From: Marsupella aquatica
Taxonomy: Eukaryota > Marchantiophyta
Length of the DNA stretch: 64,000 bases
Assembly: GCA_973895155.1 (NCBI GenBank)
Contig: OZ316897.1
Coordinates: 19,344,001 to 19,408,000, forward strand
Direction of reading: 5' to 3'
Part shown: in pieces, positions 1 to 13,399 of the stretch
Layout: each line of letters opens with the position of its first letter
Numbering within the stretch: position 1 is the stretch's first letter
The notes under the pieces: model-generated
The model's input: the letters and a program-made list of their open reading frames with translations, nothing else
The model's database searches: none
What the model was told of the DNA's origin: nothing
Translations under genes and position numbers: made by a program

Positions 1-3000
1 CTAGATGGGAAACTGGCTACTGGGAGACAAAAACCATAGCTATTTTTTACTGGAAGTGGCGACAAATATTCAGAGAGGAGGAATCTAGCAAATTTTTGCC
101 ACTATAAAAAAAGGCAGTCCTGTTGCTCTTGTTGACCTTCTATGTCCAGCATAGTGTCACCTTTCCCTGTGTGTAGGTTCTTGCGCTTGCTAATCTGTCC
201 GCTTGTTCTTTTTCAAATCCACGGCTGTAGTCATAACTTGGTTTGCAATCTTTTTGCCAGGAAAAATATTTCAACTGGCCTCCATAGCTATGCAGGCGCC
301 CATTAAAAGTTTTTCAGCCTAGAGGTTTTCTAGGTTTAGTGCTTTGGGTAGTTTGAATTGGCAGCAAACACATTTTCCAAAGCTTTTGCCTCATATAAGC
401 TCTTCAGGCAGGCATGTTTAGACAGGCAGGCATGTTCAGAATTATCTCATCAAGGACAAAAAGGGTAGACTATTCAGTGACGTGGGGTTTGTGGCTAATT
501 GAAACAAAAGACTTACCTAGTTTTGTCAATAGTGGGAACACTTGTCACTGAGGTGAATTTGGCAGAAACTGGGAACAAAAGGTTTGGGAAAAGGGTTTAG
601 GGTAAATAAATGTTTTTCTTTCTTCACTAAAGGCGTTTTCACCAAATTTTCCACTAGCTTATCCATTGACTTATGCTATCCCTAAGAAGAAAAATTATGG
701 ATCATGAATCCCCTAAGAGAGGAGGAAAGGGTCAAGGTCGATCAAATTTGGAGGTTTGAGACCCTCTATTAGAGAATAGGAAAGATTAAGGTCTATAAAA
801 TTTAGAAGAAAAGGTTAAGGTGAACAAAATTTGAGACCCGCTAATATAGAAGAGAAACAGGGACAGGCAAGCGAGGAGGAGGAGGAGGAGAGTAGGTGGT
901 TGTCTGTTGAAGGGAGTGTCTGCAATTTCGAGGAAGTCAGAACGAGTCGGTCGCAGAGCGTGAGAGAGAGAGAGGAAGAGAGAGGTGGGCGGTGGGTATG
1001 GTGAGAGAGGAGGAATCTGTGTAGGAGCAAAGACCTAGTGTACCTGTTCTGCGGGCAATTGATTGGTGGGTTGATTGATGGAGGGATGGATTGACTGATG
1101 ACTTCGTGAGTGACGAGGATTCATTGACAATCTCAGTGAGGGAGGGAGATTGTGGGGTATTGCAAGGGCTGGCTGCTGCTGATGTCAGTCGCTTGTCTCG
1201 TGGCCTGGAGTCCTTCGCCTCGCCTCGCCTCGCCTCCCCTCGGTGCACCCTCCCCTTTGCTTCGCCCGAAGCCCCGAAGACCTGCGCAGCTTCTCGTCGA
1301 CTCGCTTCCCTTGATCTGCGCCTCTGCTTCTTGCGCCTCGGCCCAAGGCCCAATCTCCCACTTTCGGATTGTGTTCGCTCTCGTCTCGTTGATTCTTCCT
1401 GCACAGAACGTCGTCCGTGGCGCAGCGGATCGCGCGGGGCGTAGAGAGTGATGAGAGAGCGAGAGAGCGGGGAGAGAGATTGGGAGGGAGGAAGGAGATG
1501 GATATGCTGAGCGGGTAGTCTCAACGGCTGGCTCGGTGGTGGTGGCATCGGATTTCACTCTATTATTGGAGACCGGAATTCTGTGAAGGCGTTACGGATC
1601 TTTCTGGACTTGGGAGGAGAGGTGAAGGCACGGAGATGTTCCTTTTGGATACAGCACGGACGTGAAACAAGCATTCGTGGTCTGCTGTTCTGTTCTCCCT
1701 GTCTCTTAGACTTCCGGAGTCGGGGCTGGCTGGCTGCTGGTCTCCGTTTGAAGGCTTCTTGAACGGAACGTTACGATTTAGGGTCCTGCTTCGAAGGCCA
1801 AATCTCTCGGGCGCTTTACTTCCCTGTACTGCGTTTGCGTCCCCCAATCTACGCCACTACCTCCCTGCTTTAAACCTGGAAGCAGGGATTTGATTTGCTC
1901 GGCGGAACCACTCACTCAACGCGAAGCGTGTCGTGGAGGACTCCTGCCAGAGTCTATTCGCTTTTGCTATACCAGCAGCATGCAAGCTAAGCATCTCCAG
2001 CGTTCTTCTGCGTCTCACATGCTCTGACGAGTAAGCGGTCTTTTTCGAGAGAGGATGCAAAGAGAAGGTAGTGGAGGATCTCCTTACCCGTTTGCAGAAG
2101 CAGCGGAGGAGGACAGAAGGTGGCTCATCTGTATGGTTTGCTTGTAGCACTGTAGTACAGGAACGTTTCTCAGTAAGGGAGCGTCTTCGGCTGGAAGCTG
2201 GTACGGTTCCCAGGGTTGTCGAGTCTCCCTTTTTCACAGAGACGAAGGACAAGTAGGTACGGAGGCGCTTGGTGCAAATCTTGAGATTTAAAAGGTCGTT
2301 CCTCAAATGAGTTAATTGAACAACGGAACCTTCGTTGGGAACGACTGGCATGGAGCCTATTGTGGTTTGGATCATGGCCGCCGCTGGAGAATGAGACCGG
2401 TTGCATCTTGGCGCTGTAGTTCTGAGAGTGAGTAATGCGTGAATGTGACTGTCGGTGGGGTGGCCGAAGTTGTTGAACTTGCTCCTAGGACGGAGGCTAA
2501 ATTGGTAGTCTCGCTATGGCATCGCAGTGCCATTTCCTTTAATATCACCAGCTCCAGATTCTTTGTGTACCAGGTCAGTATTCGCTTGCATCGATTGTCT
2601 AATGGCGTCATGAATTCGGGTTTCGCTCAATTAGTTGTTTGTCTACTGTTCTAAGAAACAGTTCTATGTTTGGGATGGCTGACAACGATGTCCTAAGTCC
2701 GTAGGCTTGTCTACTTCTCCGATTATCGACGGGGATCTGTGTCGGATGAAAGTTTGCAAGGAGTCTTGTCCATCGAGGTGTATCTCATTTTCTGGTCAAT
2801 TGCCGATTCGACAGGTGTGGTACACCGTTTAAGGAACGTGAATACGGTATTCCTCCCCGATTCAACGTGAAGGGCTGTCGTCTAGTCAGTCAAGAGAAAC
2901 TTCCCAGTGTTGCTGGAAGATCTCGGTGGTGCTATCTGCAGTTTATGACCTGCCCTTTCATGTGTCATTGCCCTGCTTCCTTCTTTTTCCGTCGGGGCAA

Positions 3001-3667
3001 GACCGGTGTGCGTCCTAGACAACGACCGAACAACGAAAGCTGGTGGACGGAAGTAGTATCCCTGGTATGTAACAATAACCCTGACTTTAGCGCTGTCGCT
3101 AACGTATAAAGCTCTTCTTGGCTCCACACGGGCTGTCTCGAGCTGCCTGGCCTGTCCGTAGCTATTCTAGCTCGAGAAAAAGTGGTCTCGTCGTCGACGA
3201 TATCAGGAAAGCTGTACACTAGAGTATCTGTTTCGCTAATTGTGTTGGGAAAAGTAGCTAGTTGGAGGAACTTTAGTTAGTTCAATTTCTGGAAGACGTC
3301 TTCTACCCGGGTTGGTAGCAATACAATTTAAGTCAGTTTCGCCCGTTAGTGTCGTCTGCGCTCCGCCGAAATATCTTCGTCCGGATCTGAAGCTGTTTTC
3401 GGCGACAGGGGTCTAGGTAGAAGAAAGGTCAACGTTAACCGGAGATTTGCGTGTCAAGTCGCAGGAAGCATATCAACTTCCCCAAAACTACTCCACAACC
3501 TTCGTTGCCTTTTACTCTTCTTAGGACCCTTCAGTGGCTGACTTGTCCAAGACTGAAATCTGCTGCGCAGGTCTTTTTGCCGGGTCGGATCTTTCGTCTT
3601 TGATCAATTCTTGGACGCGTCTTGTCCACCATCAGAATCTTACCTGGGGAAGTGATCGAAAGGCACG
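1..3667. other. Upstream region and likely leader of the WRKY gene
   Basis: No coding region is supported here. The first 800 bases are AT-rich with no recognisable feature. From about 840 the + strand becomes GA-rich (GA microsatellite near 962-985), followed by a short CCTCG repeat at about 1213-1240. Bases 1.5-3.6 kb have mixed composition with many stops in all frames. Position and composition fit a promoter plus a long 5' leader of the WRKY gene, possibly with an intron, but no transcription start can be placed. Confidence 0.4.
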
Positions 3668-5145
3668 ATGATGGAAATGAGGGACTACCACTCTGAGACA
3701 ATCGCCAGAGTTGGACTTGATCATGCTCAGCGATTACTGCAAATTCTTTCCCAGCAACAACTTCAACAACAGAAAGAGGGATTTCAAGATGGCAATTCCA
3801 TCAACGAGGTTAAGGTCGCTAAGTGCAATAGGGCGGTGACAATGTCAACTCGGACTGGGCATGCAAGGTTCCGACGACGAGGCGGACCGAATTTGGGCAT
3901 TATTACAGGGCTGCCGCAGTACAATTTCTTCGAGGGACCGAACTTTCAACAACTCGATTCTATCAGCCCTGTTTCCACGACACCCCCTTACTCGCCTCCT
4001 TCCTCCTCCGAGCTCGCTCTCCAACAGCGGCCCTCCCGTCAATTTCTTCCCTCACAGAGTTCGTCTTCGGGTGGCGCCAGCAGCGGCCCTGCCGATCCTT
4101 CCGCTGGAGCATCTCTGCACAGCCATTCCTACCAAAGTCAGCAGAGGCAGCTTCACAGTCAATCGTTTCGTCATGTTCCGCACGAAATCCACCTCTCAAA
4201 GGCGGAGAGGTTGATGGGGAAAGGAAGTTTAAGTGTTGATAATTCCGTCTGCACGGCTCCTCTGTCAACAGCGACTAAAAGCTTCTTCACAACCCTCAGT
4301 ATGGAAGGCAGTGTAGTTTCTGCTGACAAGACCATCTCTATTCCCAACGTCCCCACTCTTCCACCAAGTCGTGGTCGCTTCAACACTCTTTCCGGTAGTA
4401 AGAGAAAGCCGTGCGCCAAAACTGATGAGACGGGCAAATGTGCCACTGTCGGCCGGTGTCACTGTTCCAAACGCAGGTTCGTGGGAACGTATTTGTGTTT
4501 TCACCTCATCAATTATAGCTTTACGGTTCAATGGATCTAGCTGATCTGAGGTTCTTGATAGTGTTTTTGCAAACAATGTCTTGGGTATCGCATCGCTCGT
4601 GAAAATTTGGTGTATGATGAGCTTACCTCGATTTCTCTGTCATCACCAGGAAACAGAGGCAGAAGAAAACTATCAAAGTGCCTGCCATCAGCAGTAAGCT
4701 GGCTGATATTCCCCCTGATGAGTACTCATGGCGGAAGTATGGACAGAAGCCCATCAAGGGTTCGCCTCACCCAAGGTCAGTATCATGCCAATCGTGTCGC
4801 TGTCACTTGCCTGTAATGAAGGGATCCCCGTGGTTTGCTCTTCATTCGATGACCATCATTGCGTTGGAAGTAATGATACGTGCAATCACAGGCTTTGCAT
4901 TTTCGATTGGCATCTTGAGCTGACGGAGTCATGAGTGTGGATGTGATGACGTTGCTGATTTTGAACCATTTGCTGGATTATGTAACAGAGGTTACTACAA
5001 GTGCAGTAGCGTTAGAGGTTGCCCTGCTAGGAAGCACGTGGAGAGATCGCTCGAAGACTCGTCGATGCTGACTGTAACCTACGAAGGAGAACACAGCCAC
5101 TCACGGACAGTGTCTGGAAATTCCGGACTGGGAGTGCATTCATAG
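3668..5145 (+). CDS. WRKY transcription factor, group IId (three exons, 363 aa)
   Basis: Predicted nuclear DNA-binding regulator that recognises W-box (TTGAC) promoter elements. Exons are 3668-4476, 4650-4775 and 4989-5145, all with GT-AG introns and consistent phase. The N-terminus has a leucine-rich segment (about residues 13-32) and the C-motif core RTGHARFRR (about 62-70), which binds calmodulin in group IId. A plant zinc-cluster region with CHCSKR lies just before exon 1 ends (about 249-269). WRKYGQK is at 297-303, followed by the group II zinc finger C-X5-C-X23-H-X-H. The last intron falls after the Pro-Arg that follows WRKYGQK, the conserved position in WRKY genes. The first of two adjacent ATGs was taken as start. 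The central Ser/Pro/Gln-rich stretch is probably disordered. The family is certain; the member number cannot be assigned. Confidence 0.95.
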
Positions 5146-7250
5146 CCAAGTTGGGCTCAAAGAAATCAGTTCTCTCATGGAGACGAGGTACTGATTGTGT
5201 CAGCTATTCCGTTTTCATCTTATCTCAATGAAAGGCTAAAATGCTCAAAAGTAGGTCCTTCTCAACGCGGCCAAGAACGATCCCGTGATATGATGGTTAC
5301 TCACTTACGACAAGGGTTTCCCGTGCCGCCGCGGTTGTTGTCTAGTACCAGACAAGCCGATAATTTTTCGGAGTAGGAAAGATTCATTAGAATTCTCCAT
5401 AGAAGGATCCTCTTGGGAGGTCCCGGCCCTCTGCTGCAATTGCAGATCCATGTAGCTCTCCCATTACACCAGGTGTTAGCGAATCCATCTGCGGGTTATA
5501 TGCACACTGAAACCGATCACCTTGTTACGACGGAAAGCAAGTAGGGATTTTGATATACATATTTGTAGAATCAGCTAGCTGTTTTAGGATGGGCACTGCT
5601 TCACAAGAGGAACTGGGTCGGACAACACAAGGGAAAGATGATGGAGGTGCGAAGTAGGGTTTATTGACAGGTTCTTTTTGGGCCCCCCAATTGATTGTAT
5701 AGTATTGCGGGTTTGAAACCCCAAGCAGCGGTTTTTCCCATAGCAATTATGTCTCTCGCACATCATGCTATGTTATCCCTGCAGAGGCTTGATCGGCCCA
5801 ATTAAACGCTGCTGTTACCTTTCTTCTCGACTTTCCAAGGTGATGTGCGTTCCTGCACGCAGAGATCTCGGACGTAGTCTAGTCTCCACTTCTCAAGAAA
5901 GGGAGTCGATGACGATACACTACACCACTACACAGAAGCGGTTCTGGGAGCGTAGGTTTTTTGATGGCAGAGCTCTGTTCTACAGTCCGTTTTCTGCTCG
6001 ACTTTTTTAAAGTAAGAGCTGTTGTGAAAGAGGTACATCCTCCCGGCAGACTTGTTAGGGGTGATCAAGTATCCATATCCCATGAGGCTGTAAGTGTTGA
6101 TCCTCTCGACTTCCATGGGCCAGACTCCGAAATCGCTCCTATCAAGTTCAGGAACAGTAGTACACCACCTAGAGTCCACATTTTGCCCATCTTGGGTCAA
6201 ATTTCCTTTCTATCACATTTTGTATATGATCTGGTCTTGAGTTTTTCAAGCGTGCCCGTAGACACTGGAAATAAAACGAATGCTGTTGTTGGATGAGCCC
6301 CGAAGAAGAAACCCGGGCAATAACTCAAGATAAGCGCAAATCAGTTCCGGTAATTAATTGAACAGGAAGTCAAACATGCGCATTGCGATGAAGCAACTCT
6401 CAAACTCTTGAAGCTGTACAATATTTAATTAGCCCGGATAGATCTGTTTCATTTGGGACTTAACCTAAGCTTCGTTCCTAGTGTTCCACAAACCATTTCC
6501 AAGTACAGGACAGCAGCTCGCTCCGAGCCGACAGAAAACATCGAGTACACGAGTCTACCAGCACATTTACACTTGGCAAATTCGCTCAAACTCCGTAGCA
6601 TGGTACGGCGTACGATTAATGTAGGTCGGCACTTCCTGATGAGTCGTCGCGAAAGCACATGTACACGGCAACATGGCGCAAATTCCGTAATGCATAGTCG
6701 TCGAGTACTAATGGTTCTCCTTTGCACTTCGTGAGAAGTCGTCGGCACAAGGGAAAGAGCCGAAACGTGTAGTAGGAAAAAGAGCCAGAGAACATGCGGG
6801 GGAATGATGAAGTCCGCTGAAAGCTCTGTGGGATCCGCCGACGAAACCTGTGGGGAAGAAAATGTGAGCCGGACCAGGACGCCAGCCAGCCAGCAGCAGC
6901 ATGAGCCTTTCTGACGAGCGCCAGTCACAAAGGTCAAGTCAAATTTGGTCTCGATCTCATCATCACCATCATCTAACGCGTCTGCTTCCTTCCTGCCTCC
7001 TGAAGTCCTCATCCCATCTCTCACCCTCCATCACATCGCCCTCCCTCCATCGCTCGATCGATCCTCTCCCATCCCACCCTCCCTGGTTCGTGCCTGGATG
7101 ACAGACAATGAACGCCCGAGTGTCCCTGCCTATTGCCCACCTACCTACCTGCACCAACCCACCCACCTTCCTTCCTTTCTCCTCTCTCTCTCTCTCTCTC
7201 TCAGCTGGCTGTTGGGGTGCCTCTTCGTTTCACCTCTGAAAACTCGCCCG
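5146..7250. other. Intergenic region after the WRKY gene
   Basis: The first few hundred bases are probably WRKY 3' UTR; no polyadenylation site could be fixed. I see no recognisable gene on either strand. Bases 6950-7205 are CT-rich, ending in a short CT microsatellite at about 7181-7203, like the leaders of real genes here, but no coding exon follows. Confidence 0.5.
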
Positions 7251-7261
7251 CTGTCTAATCG

Positions 7262-7409
7262 CGGAATTTGCTAGCACAAGAGTTCTCCCTGGAACCTAAC
7301 TAGGCCATGGGTTCTCACAAAGGGAGAGAACGTCACGGAATTTGCTAGCACAAGAGTTCTCCCTGGAACCTAAGCCCGCCATGGGTTCTTACAATGGGAA
7401 ACTTTTCAC
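7262..7409. repeat. 74-bp tandem duplication (two copies)
   Basis: Copies start at 7262 and 7336, each opening with CGGAATTTGCTAGCACAAG and containing a GAGTTCTCCCTGGAACCT core. Shorter diverged relatives of the core occur near 7720 and 7905, so it may belong to a wider dispersed family. Confidence 0.8.
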
Positions 7410-7433
7410 AAGCGAGAGAATGTGTAGGGAACC

Positions 7434-7506
7434 AATCCGTGCCTAAGTGCGCCCCCAAATGAATTTTTGAACAATCCGTGCCTAAATGCCCCCAAATGAA
7501 TTTTTG
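7434..7506. repeat. 37-bp tandem duplication (two copies)
   Basis: Two neighbouring copies (7434-7470 and 7471-7506) share CAATCCGTGCCTAA and CCCCCAAATGAATTTTTGA. No coding role is apparent. Confidence 0.75.
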
Positions 7507-8486
7507 AAACAGAATTGCCTTCCTGGCTCTTTCTCACTTGCATGTTATCATTCAATTATTCAAGAATCCCCAGGCCAGGCTGGCACACTGGTTCAGTGGA
7601 CTCACATACTTGAGAACCATACACCCACTAACAAACAAAAATTCATCACAGTGGTTACGCTAGGAGGAACCTGAGTTTCCCCTAAGTTCATTTTGGGTTT
7701 TTACAACGGATACAATGCTAGAGGACCTGAGTTTTTCCTTGAACCTCAGTCCGCGACTGATATTAACAAGGGAAAGAATAAAAAAGGGTGAAGTTGAGCC
7801 ACAGAATTCATTTACACTATGATGTCAATGAACTAATGTTCGGAGTTTCTTTGTGGCACCTTTGACACTAACTCACTCTAAAACAACTGAATCTTTTAGT
7901 GGGACTGGAGTTCTCCCTGGAACCCCGGTCCATCTTCGCACCTGGTAGATCCAAGTCACTAGACTTACTTAATGATGTTCTTAACTAAGTAAAATGCAAA
8001 ATGTGAGAACTTCATCCTCCCAAAACTTGCAAAATGTGACATCCTCCCAAACTTCTGGTACAGTGGTGGATTAAGAACCATTGGGTGTAGGTCTCACAAC
8101 TTAAAAATTTTGAGCCAGAAAAATGCAAATAACCTGTGGCGAGGACCAGCAGGAAACAAAGAGCATAACCCAGGCGCTAAGCAAAAGCTGAGTGCGGAGT
8201 CACAACACTGCACCCAACAACCCAGCCCCGAGCCACCAGGTCAAGACCTTGGGATGGGCATGGGTCGTAGTCCACCACCTCATAATCGGCAGAAAATGAA
8301 GTATTCCCCCTAACTGAAAAGTCTTTGCCACTTTTGGCAAAATCAGCTAGATTGTTTTCTTCCATTAGCCAGTTGCCAGAATCTGAAAATTGTTTTCAAT
8401 AAAGGGAGATCTAAGGGTCAGAAATACACTATCGTGACATTCTCCACCCTGGCCAAAAAGGAAAAAAAAACTTTGAAAATTAGGGT

Positions 8487-8487
<1 letters not shown>

Positions 8488-8542
<55 letters not shown>
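8488..8542. repeat. Compound microsatellite (CT)n(TG)n
   Basis: About 22 CT units at 8488-8531 run directly into about six TG units. This is ordinary simple sequence, useful as a polymorphic marker. Confidence 0.97.
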
Positions 8543-9782
8543 GAGATCTCAGTGTCAAGAACTCATCTACTGAAATTAGATAAGGAATATTTGCAACATC
8601 CTCTCTCTCGATGTGCTTCCTGCTGGCAATTGGGGTGCTGATTCCCTGCACCTTCGGTTCTCGCTCACTCTAACAACTCCCTTCGCTCGCTCCCTCTTTG
8701 TCTTCTTCCTTCTGGCTGTTGGGGTGTTTCTACGCTGCATCTTTCAACACTAGCTCACGGTAACAGCTTCCTGATGCAAGCAAGGAGTTCCGCTAGTCAA
8801 GGAAGTCTAACCAAGCCAAATGATCTAACTGTACAAACTCTTAGGACCAATGAGGCAGGACTGTCTTGCTGCGTTGAATTCCGTGTAGGTATATCATTCT
8901 TTTCTCTTTCCTCGAAATTGGCACTCTGTCCTGTAATGCCTCTGCACACGCCATCGCTGCCCTCGTTTCGGAATCTCGGGAACAAGTTCTCTTCTTCTCA
9001 CACTCATCCGCAGCGAAGAGGTGTGATTTCGCCACGCGACAGATCAGGGAGGTCGGTGCTGCACCACTACAGCCTTCTAGCTCGCCTGATGCCAGCGCAC
9101 TCATCACGCACGAGGATTGCAAGTCACATTTCGTGTTTTGGGAGACTCAATCACTGAAGTGCCTTAGGGGCCATCAGGTTCGCACAATAATAAATCATTC
9201 TTGGAAATTAGAGTCCTGTGATCATTTTTGGTACTGCTTCTGAAACTTTGGAATATTTTATGGTAGTGTTAAAATTTTACATTAAAATGATCGACATGCT
9301 TCTAACACTTCAATTGTAAAATATCTGAAAAAAAAAACGTGTTAATAACATTCTGATCATTTAAATGAAAATGCTAAATATCTAAATGTAAATGATTTCC
9401 AAATGTCAATTTTACTTTTCAAAAAAAATCAGGATTATCTATGATATTGCACAATAATTTGAGTTTTCTAAGTATCTTGATTTAATCAGTGTTTACATTT
9501 TTTTCAAGCTAAAAATATATGTATAGAAAACCCATTCTCGGCATTGATATGAACTCATGCAGCGGTGTTCACATTGTTTTCAAAGTTAAGATGAAATAGA
9601 AGATCTATGTAAGGTATTGCACATAATCTGGATATGCTAAGCATTTTCATGTAAACTCTGATTTATCAGTATTTTCATTGTTTTTAAAGTATAAATAAAT
9701 AAAATAATTTGGTATTGCACGAAAATTTCAGAGTAAAAACATTAACTTTTCAATTTTCATGACCTGATCGACACTCAATAAA

Positions 9783-10030
9783 AATATATCTATAATCATT
9801 CAAACATTGACCCTGGATATACGGGAAATCTGTAGTGGATCCAATTGTTCGGCCATGGTGAATCATATCCAACTACGCATTCTGAATCACTGAAGTATAA
9901 TAATAACCGTGTGTAACAAAAACATATCTATAATTCTACTCGTTCAAACATTGACCCTGGAAATACGGGAAGCCTGTCTGGATGCAATCCTTGGGCCAAA
10001 GTGAATTATATCCAACGACGCATTGACTCT
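9783..10030. repeat. Diverged direct repeat of about 110 bp
   Basis: Segments starting near 9783 and 9921 both contain ATATCTATAAT, then TTCAAACATTGACCCTGGA, then ATATCCAAC-ACGCATT. Divergence shows an old duplication. No coding content is visible. Confidence 0.65.
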
Positions 10031-11124
10031 CCTCTCCCTAAATGTAGCAAGGCGTGCAAAAGAAGGTATTCAATGACAATGGTTCAATCGACAATCAAGT
10101 CATGCTGCATAAGCATTGACCAATTGACCTGGGATATTGCTCAGTTAGTGCCAAGTGGGAAATTTGAGGTACCCTCTTAAAGTTATTATATTCTCCTTTC
10201 TCAGTTCTCACCATTATTACCCCCGTGCTGGCCATTGACCTCGATTGCCAAGTCGCCAGGAACCATTATTTTGTCCTTTTCGAGTCACAACGTTTGCTTA
10301 CTTTCCTATTTTCCTGTTCCTATTCCTCCATTGACATTCCTTACAAATCCAAAACCTTTCCTGTATTCCATTGTCAACTCACTATACAATTGCTTTCATA
10401 AAGATGTGAGGAACAAGAAGGGACAAGTTTCCAGGCTCTTCCTCTCCCCCCTTTCACAAAAACAACACCAAGGGACAATTTAGATGGCTTCACAAGCGGT
10501 TACACTTCTTGTTGTAACTATATACTTGGGGCCAAAAATGGTTTAAAATGAATAAAATGTAACATTTAGAATTCCTTTCCTTTTACTCCATGCGCGCTTT
10601 TTAGGAATTGGTCTTTCTTTTGTTTTCCCTTGAATGACGGAAATTTTGGACCACCTCTGCCAAAAGTTAAGACAAAATAAGCACTCCAATTTGGCATTTA
10701 CTTGGGCCCACTGCTTGAGGTCCAGATTTAGTGTCAGAGTGAATAGAAAGACAATGTGGCCCAAGGTCTTGTAAAGCCACACTTGGTTTAACAAAGGGAG
10801 AAACGTTTGCAACTTCAAAGGGGTTTTGAAAAAAACTGTTGTTTGTGGACAAGCCAGCTAAGTGGCTTATAGGCAAAGAAAAACCAGGTTATTTATTTTT
10901 GCATTTTTTGCATGTATAATAACTATCACCAGCCTCTGGTGCTTAAGGGCATTACACCTGCACTACTGATGCTCCAAGGGATTGATAGGATATGGGAATA
11001 TTGTCCTAAAAGTATCTAATACTGAAAAATGCGCAAAAGAAAAGCAATTTGTGTTCATAGGTCACCTGTATCTGAAACTTGAGGGGGGACCAGGTTGTTT
11101 GCACTTCACACCAATTTTTTTCCT

Positions 11125-11207
11125 TTGTCAGCTTTTTACTAACCTGTCCCCCAAACTACCCAAACTTTCTAACCTCTCCCCCAAACAAAATTAACTATCA
11201 ACCTGTT
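11125..11207 (+). repeat. Left arm of an outer inverted repeat
   Basis: The segment CTTTTTACTAACCTGT through ATCAACCTG recurs in reverse complement at 16016-16068. The left arm has an extra internal stretch of about 30 bp. The arms flank the whole copia/Mutator nest and are not its LTRs. They may be the ends of an older palindromic element that the copia entered. Confidence 0.6.
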
Positions 11208-11289
11208 CCCCCTTTTGTATATTGGTTACCACTAACTCAACCATGGTTACCATTTGTTCTCATATATAACCATGGTTTTGTCGTGTATT

Positions 11290-11391
11290 TGTCTGAAACC
11301 ACCTTCTCCAGAACATTGGCTCCGTCTCAATCACCTCACAAATGAAATGATAACAAATGTTGATGTGCTTTGTCATAGTATGGAACACAAG
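11290..11391 (-). pseudogene. Copia RNase H, C-terminal fragment
   Basis: Read from 11400 downward, the frame gives AKNLVFHTMTKHI followed by YHFICEVIE. This matches the copia RNase H block that normally reads AKNP.FH.RTKHI and then YHFIRE. It directly continues the fragment at 14448-14660, from which it is separated by the DNA transposon. Confidence 0.75.
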
Positions 11392-11699
11392 GTTCTTAGC
11401 TGAGAGATATACTTAATGGACCTCCAAATGCAATTTTTCTCTTAATGGACCAAAAGTTGCACACTCTCTCCCAGTGGACCTTTGGGCCCACCAGAGGTAC
11501 CATTTCATGTGAGATGAACATTCTTCTAACACACTGCACAGTTCTTATAACGCTGGATTGTCATTATAAAATGCAGTGTCATGTTCTACTGTTCTTCAAT
11601 GTCCGACCGCATCGCCGAATGCAGTCAACTACGATCACAGTTCCGAGTGAATCAATGTATACATTCATTGACCACAATGCATACAAACATCAACTGTAA

Positions 11700-12260
11700 T
11701 GTTGAATAAACAAAAAAAATTATAAGTGTGAAATCTGATACAACATGCAACCTGTATACATGACAAATCATACTTCTATGTTGAATATTCATGTGCAGGT
11801 TTTGTCCATTTGGGCAGGCTTTGGCGGGAGGGGGGGCGTCTTCTTTAAAGTCAGAGGGACTGAATTTTTTTCTAAGTGTGACATCTGAATACAACGTGCA
11901 AAGTCTATACATCACAAATCATACTTCTAAGTAACTTGAATACAATAGGTTTTGTCCATTTGGGCAGGCTTTGGTGGGGGGTATCTTTGTAAAGTTGGAG
12001 GAAATGAAAATTTTCTAAATGTGAAATCTGAATATAACGTGCATATTTTACACAAACTACACATCGTTCTATGTTCAACATTATGTGGTTTTGTCCATTA
12101 GAGCAAGACTTGGTGCTTGTATATAAGGCCAGGGAGTCATAATTTTGTTTAAGTGCAACCTTGGAATACAATGTCTACCATGTATACAAGGTAAAAATGG
12201 TTTTGTCTATTTGTAGGCTGCAGAGTCTTGAATACATTGTGCGACATGTATACCATTCAA
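11700..12260. repeat. Degenerate tandem array inside the MULE (about four units of 110-150 bp)
   Basis: The core GGTTTTGTCCATTTGGGCAG recurs at about 11799, 11948, 12087 and 12199 with rising divergence. Each copy is preceded by a TATACA/ACATCA-rich stretch. Subterminal tandem repeats are common in non-autonomous DNA transposons. Confidence 0.7.
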
Positions 12261-12307
12261 TCATGGTTTGTGCATTCTTGTGTACTCCGTTCATTTTTGG
12301 CTTGGGG

Positions 12308-12599
12308 GTCTCACTATATGGGGACCTCCCCATAACCTGCAATGTTTTTAGGCCTCGGACCCCCTAAAATGTAAGAAAAAATTATTTTTTTTAACCCCTA
12401 TAAAGTTAGAATATTCTTGGAATATTCTAAAAATTGGATTGAAAAGACCCTAATGCTCTTATAAGTCTCAAAATTGAATTTAAAGACCCTATTGTTCTTC
12501 TACAAAAATTCTTAAGTCTTCCCTTAGAACCAATATAATGACCCTATCCTTCGTCGCACGTGATATGTCATTTTTGTGGAAGTGAAACCCCCGAGATTT
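12308..12599 (+). repeat. Dispersed repeat, copy 1 (about 290 bp)
   Basis: Closely resembles 62098-62394 in the same orientation. Shared blocks include TCTCACTATATGG, CCTAAAATGTAAGAAAAAA, CCCCTATAAAGTT and TTTTTGTGGAAGTGAAA. The AT-rich middle differs by indels. This copy lies inside the MULE; the other has no visible MULE ends. Confidence 0.8.
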
Positions 12600-13399
12600 T
12601 TGGAACATCTCATGCAAGTGTACAGTCTTCAAAGAGAACAAGAAATCAAGCAACATTGGACATTATTTACTAAATCCAACAACAATTTACACATACATAG
12701 GCCTATTGATCGATCAGTTCATTTACACATTGGTGACAAAACAGGGCTATAACTTTCCCCAAGTTGTGAACCATATTGCCTTCCAGCATGTATTCTCATG
12801 AAAGAAACAAATGTTAAGACATGTTACAAGAAACAGAGTTTTAAAAATACATAACCATGTAGAATTATGTGTTCTATTCTCAGCATACAAAAGAATGTTG
12901 CAACGTGTTACATAACAGAGACTTTAGTGAATCCATAAACAACGTTGAAGGATCATAACACATTAGAAAGTACCAATTACACATACACATTTTCAAAATT
13001 ATGCAAGGGCTCCTCCAATATTCACATCAAATGTAAACTGCTCATCATTGAAGCTCAAGAGAATGCTAAATGACACAAAATCATTGTCCCAAACCACCAA
13101 TCAATCTCTTGAAGAAATAACAAAAATACAACAACCAAGACGTATTCTTCATGGCACATACAAAATCCCTATCATTTCTCTTCGGCGGATTTGATGGTGG
13201 ACAAATGAAATTTGAAATCATTGTTACGGTCACCCTCCTGCTGCTGCATAAAGACATCCGCATCCACAAGATTGTTGTTGCTCATCACTTTCTCAACTCT
13301 TGTTTTGCACAAGGGCACGACTAGGAGGGCAATGTCTACGCTCAACAACAAGCTTATTTACAACAACAGTGTTGTCTTGCTTTAATCCACACTAGACAA

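Larger units (their letters stand above)
7510..11085. other. Non-coding AT-rich region
   Basis: No gene can be supported. It contains a CT/TG microsatellite at 8488-8542, degenerate repeats of about 100 bp at roughly 9430-9740 and a duplicated segment at 9783-10030. Base composition is strongly AT-biased between about 9200 and 10000. Open frames here are short and resemble nothing I recognise. Confidence 0.6.

Noticed and set aside
937-1548. A 203-residue frame on the - strand
   Set aside because: It is Arg/Ser-rich low-complexity sequence arising from the CT/GA-rich leader of the WRKY gene and has no domain.
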